A stretch of 52,691 nucleotides of DNA from a virus: the IMG/VR virus record IMGVR_UViG_3300046467_000501, positions 1 through 52,691 of that record. One strand, 5' to 3'. The notes under the pieces were generated by a model, which made no database searches, was not told where the DNA came from, and worked only from the letters and a program-made list of their open reading frames with translations. Of the stretch, positions 6,681 to 16,700 are shown piece after piece (positions within the stretch are counted from its first letter, which is position 1; each line of letters opens with the position of its first letter). Position numbers and translations under genes: made by a program.

Positions 6681-7151
6681 ATGATAGCGGAACGACAAGA
6701 TCTACGCAAGGGCCTTGACAACGACCTGTGTGAGCTTACGATAGTGGGAGAACCTGCCTCTAAATCCAACTCACGGAGGCTCGTTTCGATAAAGGGTAGA
6801 CCCGCCTTTATTAAATCAAAGAAAGCCATTGACTACTCAAAAAACTTTACGCTCCAGTGTCCCACATCTGACACCCTGTATGAGGAAGATCTGGCTATTG
6901 CTTTAAAAATTTTCTATCAATCTAAACGACCAGACCTAGATGAATCTCTGATACTGGATCTTCTTCAAGGTAAAGTATATAAAAATGATAGGTCTATCAA
7001 GTTAAAATATGTTGAGTGGGGTCTAGATAGACAGTCTCCTAGAATACTAGTAGTACTAGGACCAGTAGAAAGAAGAGAAGAGATTATTAGTAGGTTTAGA
7101 GAACTAGTAGAAAGAGAGGAGCAGGATGTTTCAACAGCTAGTACCCAATGA
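6681..7151 (+). CDS. RusA-like Holliday junction resolvase
   Basis: The 156 residues follow the RusA plan: an N-terminal strand (LTIVGEPASKSNSRRLV), FIKSKKAIDYSKNF, and the acidic set KRPDLDESLILD and LLQGKVYKNDRSI, giving Asp85, Asp87, Asp93 and Asp103 as the probable metal ligands. RusA enzymes cut four-way junctions as dimers. This would resolve branched DNA before packaging and fits the recombination genes across the divergent region. The C-terminal third (about 6990-7110) is AT-rich with many AGA, CTA and AGT codons, unlike its neighbours. The end overlaps the primase gene by 26 bases. Confidence 0.75.
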   Translation: MIAERQDLRKGLDNDLCELTIVGEPASKSNSRRLVSIKGRPAFIKSKKAIDYSKNFTLQCPTSDTLYEEDLAIALKIFYQSKRPDLDESLILDLLQGKVYKNDRSIKLKYVEWGLDRQSPRILVVLGPVERREEIISRFRELVEREEQDVSTASTQ

Positions 7152-8850
7152 GATCAAGCTCTTAGCCGATAAACTTTCACTGGGGCAATACAAAAAGAAA
7201 TGTCCTGAGTGTAACCACACCCGCTCTAAGCATAAGCACGACAAGCCTTTATCAATTAACATCGACTCAGAGGGAGTCCGATACCACTGCCATCATTGCG
7301 ATACAAATGGAGGATGGATGCACAACGAAAAGCCCCCACCACCGATAACCCCCCCCACGGGTACAAACGATATCGTCCAACGCTACCTTAAAAGCCGTAA
7401 CATTGGCGAAGATGTAATCAAAAACCACACTGTTCAGGGCACCTATACTTTCAATGGGAAGAGTGTACCAGCAGTAGGGTTCCCGTACCGTGATGGCACC
7501 AACATCGTAGCAATCAAATGGCGCAGTGCGGATAAGGGGAAGTACTACAGTCAAGAGAATGTATGTCAGGACTTTTTTAATCTGAATAGCTACGTCAAGG
7601 GCAACGACATCCTGCTCGTAGAGGGGGAGATGGATGCGCTGTCATGGCTGTCCTGTGACCTGCCAGACAACCTGACGGTCATGTCCATTCCGAATGGGGC
7701 ACCCTCCCATGTGAGAGATGGGAAGGTAGATCCTAGAGAGGACAAGAAGTTTCAGTATGTCTGGAGGGCGAAGAAGCAGATAGAGTCAGCGGGAAGAATC
7801 ATCCTGTGCTTTGACAACGACGAGGCTGGCTTCGCCCTGCGTGATGAGATCGTCAGGAGGATAGGCACCAGTAAGGTGTGGACGATGGATCTGGAGGATT
7901 ACAAGGATACATCTGAGGCACTGACTGACAAAGGAGTAGAATATCTTTTAGGACAACTGGATGTATGTGATCGCTACCCAACGGTGGGATTACACAGGGC
8001 CAAAGATTTCCGTAAAGAGTACGATATCCTCTACGAAGAAGGACAGATCCAAGGGGCATCCACTGGTATTAGGTCTATTGATAAGATGATTCAGATCGTA
8101 CCGGGAATGGTAACGATAGTTACGGGTTTCCCTTCAAGTGGTAAGAGTGATTTGATCGACCAGATCTGTCTGAACCTAGCTAGATCCGAAGGATGGAAGA
8201 CAGCGTATTGTAGTTTTGAGAAACCACCTGCTCTGCACATGGCACAGCTTGCACAGAAGCTGATGGATCAGCCCTTCTTTGAGGGCATCTCCCCAAGGAT
8301 GAAAGCAGAGGCGAAGGACTATGCCTATGAGTGGATTGATCAGCACTTTCTTTTCATGGATCACACACGCGATGGGCCTACGAAGATTGATGGGATCTTG
8401 GATGTGGCATCAGCGGCTATCATGCAGATGGGATGCAGGGTACTGGTCATTGATCCGTACAACTTCATAGAGCTACCGCCCTCAGACAGAGAGACGGATG
8501 CAATCAGCAAGATGCTGACCAAGGTACAGAAGTGGGCCAAGGCGCATGACGCCCACTGCTTCTTCATCGCTCACCCCACCAAGATTGCACCGGACAGGAG
8601 ATCGGAGAAGAAGGTGGTGGTCACGGGGCATGACATCGCAGGTTCTGCGGCTTGGTTCGCAAAGGCTGACCTAGGCATAACCGTCTGGCGGCATCCGCAG
8701 GACATGGAGCCCAGTGAGTTTCATTGTTGGAAGGTGAGGTGGGGATGGATCGGCACGAATGGTTACTGCCGACTCGACTTTGATCGTGCTACCGGAAGAT
8801 GGTCAGATCATATACGAGAATCAGTAGATGATAGACAGTGGGACTTCTAG
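7126..8850 (+). CDS. T7 gp4-like primase-helicase
   Basis: A 574-residue protein with three parts. Residues 26-58 form a zinc-binding domain (CPEC and CHHC, cysteines 26, 29, 55 and 58). The TOPRIM domain has VEGEMDA (165-171) and CFDNDEAG (228-235). The C-terminal RecA-like helicase has Walker A TGFPSSGKS (333-341), Walker B VLVIDPYN (439-446) and a later SAAWFAKADLGITV region. This is the architecture of bifunctional primase-helicases that unwind DNA and lay primers at phage forks. The ATG lies within the resolvase gene, preceded by GAGGAGC. No DNA polymerase is seen nearby, so that enzyme lies outside the window or is the host's. Confidence 0.9.
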   Translation: MFQQLVPNEIKLLADKLSLGQYKKKCPECNHTRSKHKHDKPLSINIDSEGVRYHCHHCDTNGGWMHNEKPPPPITPPTGTNDIVQRYLKSRNIGEDVIKNHTVQGTYTFNGKSVPAVGFPYRDGTNIVAIKWRSADKGKYYSQENVCQDFFNLNSYVKGNDILLVEGEMDALSWLSCDLPDNLTVMSIPNGAPSHVRDGKVDPREDKKFQYVWRAKKQIESAGRIILCFDNDEAGFALRDEIVRRIGTSKVWTMDLEDYKDTSEALTDKGVEYLLGQLDVCDRYPTVGLHRAKDFRKEYDILYEEGQIQGASTGIRSIDKMIQIVPGMVTIVTGFPSSGKSDLIDQICLNLARSEGWKTAYCSFEKPPALHMAQLAQKLMDQPFFEGISPRMKAEAKDYAYEWIDQHFLFMDHTRDGPTKIDGILDVASAAIMQMGCRVLVIDPYNFIELPPSDRETDAISKMLTKVQKWAKAHDAHCFFIAHPTKIAPDRRSEKKVVVTGHDIAGSAAWFAKADLGITVWRHPQDMEPSEFHCWKVRWGWIGTNGYCRLDFDRATGRWSDHIRESVDDRQWDF

Positions 8851-8857
8851 GGGGGGG

Positions 8858-8886
8858 TTGACAAGATTGATACAGGGTGTTAGGTT
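8858..8886 (+). promoter_or_regulatory. Sigma70-like promoter TTGACA-17-TAGGTT
   Basis: A consensus TTGACA at 8858-8863 and TAGGTT at 8881-8886 are spaced by 17 bases and precede the 78-aa gene, whose AGGAGG site is at about 8911-8916. The element belongs with two leftward promoters in the right arm that use TTGACA-17-TAGATT. The -10 is weak, so an activator or a strong start region may matter. Confidence 0.6.
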
Positions 8887-8895
8887 GATTATCAA
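8885..8895. promoter_or_regulatory. Palindrome TTGATTATCAA, possible operator
   Basis: TTGAT at 8885-8889 and ATCAA at 8891-8895 are perfect inverted copies around one base, and TCAAT recurs just after. The site overlaps the -10 and start region of the promoter at 8858-8886, the normal place for a repressor operator. No binder can be named; the CopG/Arc-like protein encoded at 4025-4207 is one candidate. Confidence 0.35.
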
Positions 8896-8924
8896 TCAAT
8901 CACCCCTCAAAGGAGGAGAGACAG

Positions 8925-9161
8925 ATGAAATTCTATAGAGTGGATACAAGAAGCGCAGAGATGAGCAGTGAGGGTTTCTACTGGTTCACTTCACGCAAAG
9001 AAGCAGAGCGGTGCAAGCGGGAATGGGACGTACGGGTAGACGGAACTTACGATAACGAAAACAGGCATTGGGCAAAGATCGAAGTCGTCACTGTTCAACC
9101 GAACAAGAAGGGTATCCTGCGGGTGTTGAACCGCTGGGCATCTGATCCATCCAACGGCTGA
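8925..9161 (+). CDS. Small conserved phage protein (78 aa)
   Basis: A strong AAGGAGG site precedes the ATG. The protein opens MKFYRVDTRSAEMSSEGFYWFTSRKEAERC, a beta-alpha start that reads well as a real fold, and ends ILRVLNRWASDPSNG. A tail of the form LLNRxAxxPxNG is one I recall from many small phage proteins. It has its own promoter, apart from the primase operon. The function is unknown; a small regulator or host-takeover factor is plausible. Confidence 0.7.
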   Translation: MKFYRVDTRSAEMSSEGFYWFTSRKEAERCKREWDVRVDGTYDNENRHWAKIEVVTVQPNKKGILRVLNRWASDPSNG

Positions 9162-9262
9162 TGTCTAATCTTATGATCTTTATTGCGGGTGTTATGGTGG
9201 GCAACCTCATTGGGATGTTCATCATGGCGTTGCTCATAGCAGCGTCCAGAAATGGGGGGTAG
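9161..9262 (+). CDS. Tiny single-pass membrane protein (33 aa)
   Basis: TGATG at 9159-9163 joins this ORF to the preceding gene by one shared base. Nearly the whole peptide is hydrophobic (MIFIAGVMVGNLIGMFIMAL, then LIAASRNGG), with Gly spacing like the short DUF3789-type phage membrane peptides. One membrane span with a short positively charged end is expected. It is too short for a composition-based gene finder but well supported by coupling and by its clean hydrophobic profile. Confidence 0.6.
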   Translation: MSNLMIFIAGVMVGNLIGMFIMALLIAASRNGG

Positions 9263-9286
9263 CCTAGACACCTTCGTGACAACCTC

Positions 9287-9325
9287 GACGCTCCTAGGGG
9301 CATCTGAAGCCCTATGAGGGGCGTC
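9287..9325. terminator. Hairpin between convergent operons
   Basis: GACGC at 9287-9291 pairs with GCGTC at 9321-9325, and inner CCT/AGG and AGGG/CCCT pairs extend the stem with a small bulge. The hairpin sits exactly between the end of the rightward genes (9262) and the end of the 38-kb leftward operon (9330). No T-run follows on either strand, so it may work as a weak bidirectional terminator, with rho, or as a 3'-end protecting stem. Confidence 0.45.
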
Positions 9326-9329
9326 GGGG

Positions 9330-9971
9330 TTATGGTGTCAGCAGGAAGACAGCGAGCCCCCCGGCAGCAGCACCGAACAATGCGACCTCTGGTATGTCGA
9401 AGATCTTCGTGAGGAAGCTGGGCGCAATGACATTTTGCTGCTCTTCGATTGTCTGAAGAGCTAGTGTCAATGAGGCGTTTACAGCAAAGAGTTCAGCCTC
9501 ATGTGCCTGTCGCTCTCTAAGGGCTGCGTCTTCAAGCGAGCGCATACGATTCTGCGCGGTGAGCAATGCAGCGGCACTCACGCGCTCGACTTCTTCGTGG
9601 GCCATGCTAGTGACGATGGCTTCTGCTCGCATCTCTTCAATGGCACGTTGAAGGATAGGCTGATCAGCGGCTAGGTTCTGAGCCCTGCGGAACGCCTCCT
9701 CCGCAGCAGCCTCTTGGGTCGCCGCTTCCTCTTCCGCTTCGGCAATGGATTCAGCCGCCTCCACCTCTTCTGCCTGAGCAACCACCACCACGCTGTCGAA
9801 TGCTGCCGCTGCGACCACGGCCACCTCATGCGCCACGGCTGTGCTGTCCTGCCAATCTTCTATCTGCTCACGCAGGGCACTGACTCGACCAAGGGCTCCA
9901 GCCAAGTTCACGACAGTCAGGACTAGGATCACAACAAGGGTTGCGATACCAGCGATAGCCCATTTACTCAT
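9330..9971 (-). CDS. Rz-like spanin candidate with long coiled coil (213 aa)
   Basis: Residues 5-25 are a membrane segment (AIAGIATLVVILVLTVVNLAG), followed by about 150 residues of Ala/Glu/Gln-rich heptad-like sequence typical of the periplasmic arm of spanins. A second hydrophobic stretch lies near the end (EVALFGAAAGGLAVFLL). It follows holin and peptidase genes and overlaps the latter by eight bases, which is the usual i-spanin position. A C-terminal hydrophobic segment is not standard for Rz and could be an outer-membrane insertion device as in unimolecular spanins, though no lipobox is present. It could instead be a coiled-coil structural protein. Confidence 0.6.
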   Translation of the reverse strand: MSKWAIAGIATLVVILVLTVVNLAGALGRVSALREQIEDWQDSTAVAHEVAVVAAAAFDSVVVVAQAEEVEAAESIAEAEEEAATQEAAAEEAFRRAQNLAADQPILQRAIEEMRAEAIVTSMAHEEVERVSAAALLTAQNRMRSLEDAALRERQAHEAELFAVNASLTLALQTIEEQQNVIAPSFLTKIFDIPEVALFGAAAGGLAVFLLTP

Positions 9972-10440
9972 TGCTGCCCCACCTAGCAGGGGACGGCCTG
10001 TTGATCATGCCACGAACGTCGATATGCGTGAACGTCTTGTATCGACCGATGCCGAACTTATCGGAATCGGGATGGCTCTCCAAGATGTCAGCCACTTCAC
10101 TTGGGGTGAACCCCGGCTTCGTTACATCGGCTGCACCGCAGGTAAGATGCATCGACCGTGAGACACCACCGATCCGGTGGTTATAAATGATGTCCCGATA
10201 CCAACTGTTAATCAGCACCGGAGTTGTCTTGAACGCTTCTCGCAGATCACAGAGAACATGGCAGAGCTTGATTGCATTAGGGACCAGATGGAACGGTGGT
10301 GACACTAGATGATAGTCACCATAAAGCCGTGCATCAGGGGCCTTGCGTCCGATGTCAGCGATCTCAAGCGGATGGAAATTCTCAATACCTTCTACCGCTA
10401 AGGCTTTGCCGCACATCTCCACCCACTCATCCTTCGTCAT
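9964..10440 (-). CDS. M15-type peptidase endolysin
   Basis: The 158 residues show the peptidase M15 signature: SWYRDIIYN, then SMHLTCGAADVT (His and Asp zinc ligands in the S-x-H-x6-D pattern) and FTHIDVRG (catalytic and third-ligand H-x-D). Enzymes of this family cut D,D or L,D bonds in peptidoglycan stems. No signal peptide is visible, so export depends on the holin encoded just upstream. Length is that of a single-domain lysin without a wall-binding part, as is usual for phages of Gram-negative hosts. Confidence 0.8.
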   Translation of the reverse strand: MTKDEWVEMCGKALAVEGIENFHPLEIADIGRKAPDARLYGDYHLVSPPFHLVPNAIKLCHVLCDLREAFKTTPVLINSWYRDIIYNHRIGGVSRSMHLTCGAADVTKPGFTPSEVADILESHPDSDKFGIGRYKTFTHIDVRGMINRPSPARWGSNE

Positions 10441-10744
10441 CTTCTCTAAATTTTGGGTTGTTGTCTAACAGTTCAGGACGCTGCAATCTTTTAGCCGCTT
10501 GTGCTATGCCCGATGCCACCGCTCCAACTTGAGGGGCGAGGTACTGAGCCACCCGTGGACCGCCTGCCCATGCAACGAGGCCGATCACCAGACTTCCCAA
10601 AAGAACATACGCAGGTTCTGGTACGTCCCAGATCATGGAGTCGAGAACGATGAGGGTGCCCGTAAAAGCTAGAGATCCGAAAAGGAATGTTCTGGCAGCA
10701 CTGAGGTTGCCGCGCTCATCTGTGAGTATTTCTTTTATCGGCAT
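10427..10744 (-). CDS. Holin-like protein with two membrane segments (105 aa)
   Basis: Residues 18-40 (ARTFLFGSLAFTGTLIVLDSM) and 46-63 (AYVLLGSLVIGLVAWAG) are hydrophobic, and the tail is charged and polar. Two spans, small size and a place directly upstream of the peptidase fit a class II holin. The ATG shares bases with the stop of the giant 2731-residue protein (TAATG at 10746-10742) and the end overlaps the peptidase gene by 14 bases, so lysis genes are coupled to late virion genes. Confidence 0.65.
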   Translation of the reverse strand: MPIKEILTDERGNLSAARTFLFGSLAFTGTLIVLDSMIWDVPEPAYVLLGSLVIGLVAWAGGPRVAQYLAPQVGAVASGIAQAAKRLQRPELLDNNPKFREDDEG

Positions 10745-13700
10745 TATGGCCTCGTACCCAAGGCAGCTTCCATCACACTACGTTCTTCCCTTATGTCGCC
10801 CATAATATTGACCATCTCCGCGAGCATATCATCACGAATCTCAAACATTCGGAAGAGTTGTCTGCGCTTGTCGTCATCGGACAGATCGGTTCTCTCAAAT
10901 AATCTGTCGCGTTCCGTCCGGTAATGCTTCATGCGGCGTTCAAAATACTGGAGCCGTCTCTTGGCATCGAACATCCCTTTATGTTCTTGCTCAAACTCCT
11001 TTGCCTCCTCATATCCCCGGCCTTCCTTGATCTGGCCCAGCGTGGTGACCAGTGTGTTCATGTCTTCGACGGCCTCATAGAAATCTTCTTGGAATCCTCC
11101 ACCTTTCTGTGCATCATATAGGAGGTCACCAAGCATCGGCATACTAGCTACGGTGCGCCAATCAAATCCGAAGTCAGCCGATGTTCCTACCACATTTTCG
11201 TCCGTCGCTTCACGGGCGAGACGATCAGCCGCAACAAAGAGGTAAGACCCTAGCGTACCCCCGTACTGCCTCATCATATACTCAAGCTTCATGGGCGAGT
11301 TCAAGAAGTCCACGTTCTTGAGGAACGGGATATCATTCAACTTGTCTCCGACCAATCTCGTGATCATGCTCGTGTACGGATTGTATTGCTCGCTCGCCAT
11401 GACAGTGTCTTCCATCCACTGCGGCACAATCGCGTCTCTTTGGTAGGCATCCTTATTTGACCATGCGTCAATCATCGGACGTATGAATTGCGGCCTGAGA
11501 TCCATCATCAGGGAGCCCTTAATTTGTCGTGCCATTTCGTCCCTGACATCCCTGACATCATGTTCCTGTTCAAACATCATCCTCAGTATCTGCTCAGGTA
11601 TAACCTTGTAGAGAGTGCCAACCTCAAACGGTATCGGGATTTTGACATGGAGGCCGTTGCCCATAGGTATCAGCCACCAATCGTTCTTCAAGTCTTCGCG
11701 GGTGTTCTTATACTCCTCGTCATCCTTGACCATGAAGTAGTACATGGCGGTGGCCCCAATGAAGAGCGCACCCCTCGACACGGCAGTCAGTTGTCTTTGT
11801 GTCCGTAATGTTTTGCTATCTACATCCGTGACTCCCTCTTCCCCGAACAATCCGGGTGCGTCCATTGAACCAGCGTGTGTCCTATAGGTTACATCCAGAC
11901 CTTGGATACGACCGTTCAAGAATGGGGACATCGCTGTCATTACAGCGAACATGGGACTCGCGCCACGGCGTCCATAGTTGATGATTTCTATCGCCTGATG
12001 GAGTGATTCGGCAGCGTTCCCGTCCGTCTTGGCCATGGTGTTGTCGTACACAGCCATCCGTGTCGCAACCTCAGATCGCTTGGACATATCACCCAGAACA
12101 TCCCACAGATTGACCGCCCAGTCGAGTGGATTCAGCCAAGCAGATGGTGACGACAGCTTACCCCTCTTCTGCTTCTTTAACTTCTTCCTAATATCTACTG
12201 CCGCCGGATCGTTGGGATCAGCCTGCCAGTCAACGGCAATCCCCAGCCCTCGCTCTTCAGCCCTTACCAGAATATCCGGTGTCGCAAAGTTCGCCATTGC
12301 CTTGAAGAACAAGGCTGGCCCACCTCCGTAGTTGACGGAAGCTTGCCATGAATCCCTGATGATGTTCTTGATCACAAAGGGTGGTGAACGCACGACCGCT
12401 TCACGCAGGATTTTTGCAGGCCCCACGACAAGCTTGGTCAGCCCTTTCCTAAGCCGCTCGTTCTTGATGGCCTTACCAAAGAAGTCCTCAATCGCTTGCT
12501 GTGGGCTGAAGCCTATGCTCATAATCGCACGGGACAATTCGGGATCTAAGACAAGGTAGCTTTTAGAAATTCCAGCTTCTTCGATACCAGTTGTTTGGTT
12601 TTCGTTATTTAAATCCGTCGATATACCCTTGGCCGTGACGATCATAGAGGAGAAACCACGCTTTTTTAAACGCTCCATCTGGTCACTTCTCTGTTCGTTT
12701 AGCTCTGTTATCGTTGCGTTCAGTTCAGTTAACTCCGTTGCCATGTCCTGTGGCATATCTTGCGTCTTCAGTTTCGCGTACTTCTCCTTTTGAATTTGCA
12801 GATACCTTTGACGGCTGAGTTGCTCGTCGGACGGTTCGATCAGTAATTCGGCAGTGCCGTTAGCAACCTCGTCGCGCATTGATCTGGTCGTGGCAATGTT
12901 GGTCATGCCATCTCTGATCATAGCTTGAACATTGCGCTGTAGGTTACCGAACAGATCGGTGCTAATTGGGAGCAAGCTTCCCCTGATCTGTTGGTCGATG
13001 AGAGGCCCTCCACGGGTAGCCACCTCCTTCTCTGCTCCTTCTGATACCGCCTTATCTTTCTTTTTTCTAACATTTTCATTCTCGCTATTGGACATGGGAT
13101 CATTATTTTCCCAGCCCATATCCCTATAGAACGGGATGAAGCTCAACTCCTGCATTATCTCACCGCGCTCAATGCTAACCAGCCCCGTGTCCATTCCAAA
13201 TTGAATCACATGGTGGTTGAAGGTGGCATACTCTTTGCCAAACTGAACGATGGCGAGATCCATCTCCGCCTCACTTGATTCAATTCTCGCAATTTCTGCC
13301 TTTGCATCGTCAATGGGTATGTTTCTCTGGCGAGGAGTCTTGAGCGGATTGGCATCATCATATGCCTGCTCCCAACTCTCCTTATTTCTTCTCGCCGCTA
13401 TGATGTCATCTACACTAGCCCCTGTCTGGATTAAAGCATCTAGTTCTTGTCTCGCCACTTCTCTCTTGGCCTGAAGGTCAACCACACGTTTCGCGGCCAT
13501 ATAGATAGTTGCACTAACTTCAGCGGCTTCACCCATCTCAACCAATGGCCCAATGATCTCATGCAGACCTTTGACATCACGCTGAAGCCTGAAGCCGCCA
13601 TCTACATAGACGATCATACCATGCGACATCACTCCGGGTATGAAGTTCATTGCATTGTCGGCAATTCTCCACGCAGCTACTGCTGAGTTCTCTGCCAGCC

Positions 13701-16700
13701 TGCTGAGAACTTCACCGTATTTCGCTATCTCCCTTTGCCACGCACGTTTTGAGGACTTCCAAGTGGCTAAACGCCTGTCAGCGAAATTCAACCTGAATTT
13801 CTCTCTTATGCTGTACTCCATCATCTTTTCAAAATCTGCTCTAGTTCCTACAAACTTTGGCCTACCGTCCTCGTCTGTCCCAACTTGGTTGTGGTAGTCT
13901 GTCGCATTGACTATCTGCTCTCCCCCGGATACACCACTAGATCCTTCTACCCATCCCTCATCAATAAATCTCTGGTTAGATGCTTCCGTCTCACTAGGTG
14001 TGACCACATCGGTTTTACCAAACCGGAAGAGACGAAGCTCTCGACTGTCGGTAGGCATACGATACGCTGGCTTCCGGCCATCCTTGAACCTGAAGTAGGC
14101 ATTCAATGATTCAAGGTCGATGTCACCATCCTCTATCGCCTTCGCATTGAGCATGGGTGATATGAAATTAGGGGTGCCTTCAATCTGTCTTCGTGCGCTC
14201 AGTTCACTGATCAGAGATTCCTGCAACCGCTGGTGGGGGGTGAGGGTTGGATCAGAGAACTCAAAGGTAGAGTCCAGTATTATATCTATGGCTTCGTCTA
14301 TTTTTGCGGGATCACCATCCTTGACGGCGTCCCTCAATCGCTTGGCATCCTCTGGTCTGGCCCGTTCAATGAGGTGCAGCGACATCACACCGTCCGGTGA
14401 TTTCGCCTTTTCCCTTCTGCGCTTCATCGTATCCACGTTCTGGAGCTTCTCAAACACCTCCAACACAGGGAGTATGTCCGCCTCTTCGGCACTACTCGCT
14501 ATGGCACCGAACACCGCCTTTAGCTGACGCTTGATCTTGCCGATTAGGCCAGAGGTTCTAGCCACTGGGATCTTGTCCTGAACAAGGGCGTCCAAAATAT
14601 GGACAGACGTTTCTTCTGTTAGTGCCTCACCCTCAAGCCGGGGGATATTATTCTCATCCGTGTAGACTTCCCCAACATACTCTCGCCAAGTCAGCCCCCG
14701 CTCATGGGCATTTGAATCAACTTCTTTGGGCACTCTGGTGCGACCATACCTATCCAATGCCTTGCGGTCGCCGTCGTTCAACCATTGTCTGACGAAATGA
14801 ATATGCGCCCCTTCGTGGGCCACGGCGTCCTTGATCAGGGTTTCGATGTCGGCCTCTTTATGCTTGCCCACAATCTGCGAGAGATTGAAAACTATCCGGT
14901 TACCATAGTTTTGCAGGGAAGCTACGGCCCCACCTTCATATGTGGGTCTGTATATGGGATTGTCATTGGCATCTTTTGCCAACTTCGGCTTGCCATCTTC
15001 TATGATGACCTTGCCATTCTCGTCCATCTCGACCACAAAGGCCCCATTGATTATGACATCCTTCACTTGGGCCATCATATCGTCCACGTTAGCCGTGAAC
15101 TCAACAATGACATTCTCCAAGCCAAGCTTCTTGAGAGTCCTCGTTACGATATCCTTATATTTTTTAACCCTTTTACTCGCTTCTTCTATGCTTTTGGCAT
15201 CACCAACTATTTGATCTTGAGGCTTAACATCAGCCATGATACCCTCACTAACTTCCCGCAGGGTCTTTGCTAACTGTTCTTTCTCTTTCTTGGCTTGTTT
15301 CGTCCTGTCTGGTATGGGTTCAGTACGCAAAACACGCTCAAAAACCATTTCTTGTTGACCACGACCCAAGTCACTCCAATCGACATCGGTGCCCAGTGTG
15401 TCACTGATTAGTTCTTTAAAGAACTTTGACTGGAATAAGCTACCCGACCTCTTCCACTGCGATACTGAGAAATTCTTTATCCCTAACAGTTCCTTGAAAA
15501 CATTTTCCGTGAGATCGTATCCACTTTTCTGGAGTTTTTCGATTAACTTTTTAATCCTACCATCAGCCAACTTGCCCAGAGTAATACCAACCCAATCCTT
15601 GGGTGGTCTTTGATCCATGCCCTCTTCTTCAATTACGTCCGCTAGAGGATCTATCGCAGCTAATCCTAGGATAGCGTCCACGGCTCTCTTGGCTTGAGTT
15701 CTGCCATGTGCCCTGCCTTCTTGTGCGGTGCCCCTTGGCCCAGCGCGTGTACTTGGCTTGGCTTCTATCGGGGATACCATGGGCCTGCGAACGGCCTTGG
15801 CTGGCACTGTCTTGCGGTGGGGAGACGCTTGCCTGCCAGTCCTGCCCGACTGCGTCCATCTTAGACTTATCCCTTCACCACCAAGGATGCGTTCGACATA
15901 GCTAGTGGCCTCTGCGGGGGTCATGCTTAGTTCTGCGTCTGCGTCTGCGGCTGCGGATAGGGCAGCTAATTCCCTGTAAGCCTCCCTTTGTTCTGGGCTG
16001 ACCAAATATTCTTCAAGTTCAAAGTTGCCATCGGGGTCAGCGGGATCTGACAAGGTGTCGATAAGGACAGGACGAGATTCGATTTCACCATAAGCTTCAT
16101 TTATTCTTCTGTTCTGATATTCTTCACTTTGCAGTTGTTTCAGTCCGCCAACTATGCGATCTCTACTGCTATTTCTAATCTGTTTTATGGCCTCTTCTTT
16201 GAATTCTGCAAGCGACAACTTTGTTATTGGCTTGCCCTTTTTTATGATGACGTTGCCATCCTTATCCCTCTGCGGGGGATCAATGTCAGGGAATTCTTTA
16301 CGCATCTTTTTTTCAGTAGCGACATCAATCGCCTTCAGGCTCTTGGCTAATTCTTCCTTTGCCGTTTTCACACCATCGCTTGCAAGCTGATCAAGCGTTG
16401 ACGGTTCAATAACGACATCGCCTTCATTGAGAGAATCCAGAAGGGCTTGGTCACGCTTTAGTCCCCCTTCAAGTCTTCTGACCTTATCTTCGGGGCTCGT
16501 CGCATTCTCCAACTGTGTTCGTAGCTCGTCCCTCCTTTTTATAGAATGATTGTACTCTCTCCTAGACCTTCTTTGGTTATCTATGTCCGTCTTCGTTGCG
16601 GGTAAAAGCGAAGCTGGATGAATCGCATTCTTTCTTGGGGTGCCATCTTTCTTGGCGGGGATCGAAGGAATCTTTCCCGCCTCTGTAAGGTCATATTCAG

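Noticed and set aside
9846-10161. Rightward ORF of about 106 codons across the spanin and lysin genes
   Set aside because: Antisense to well-supported lysis genes and of poor composition.
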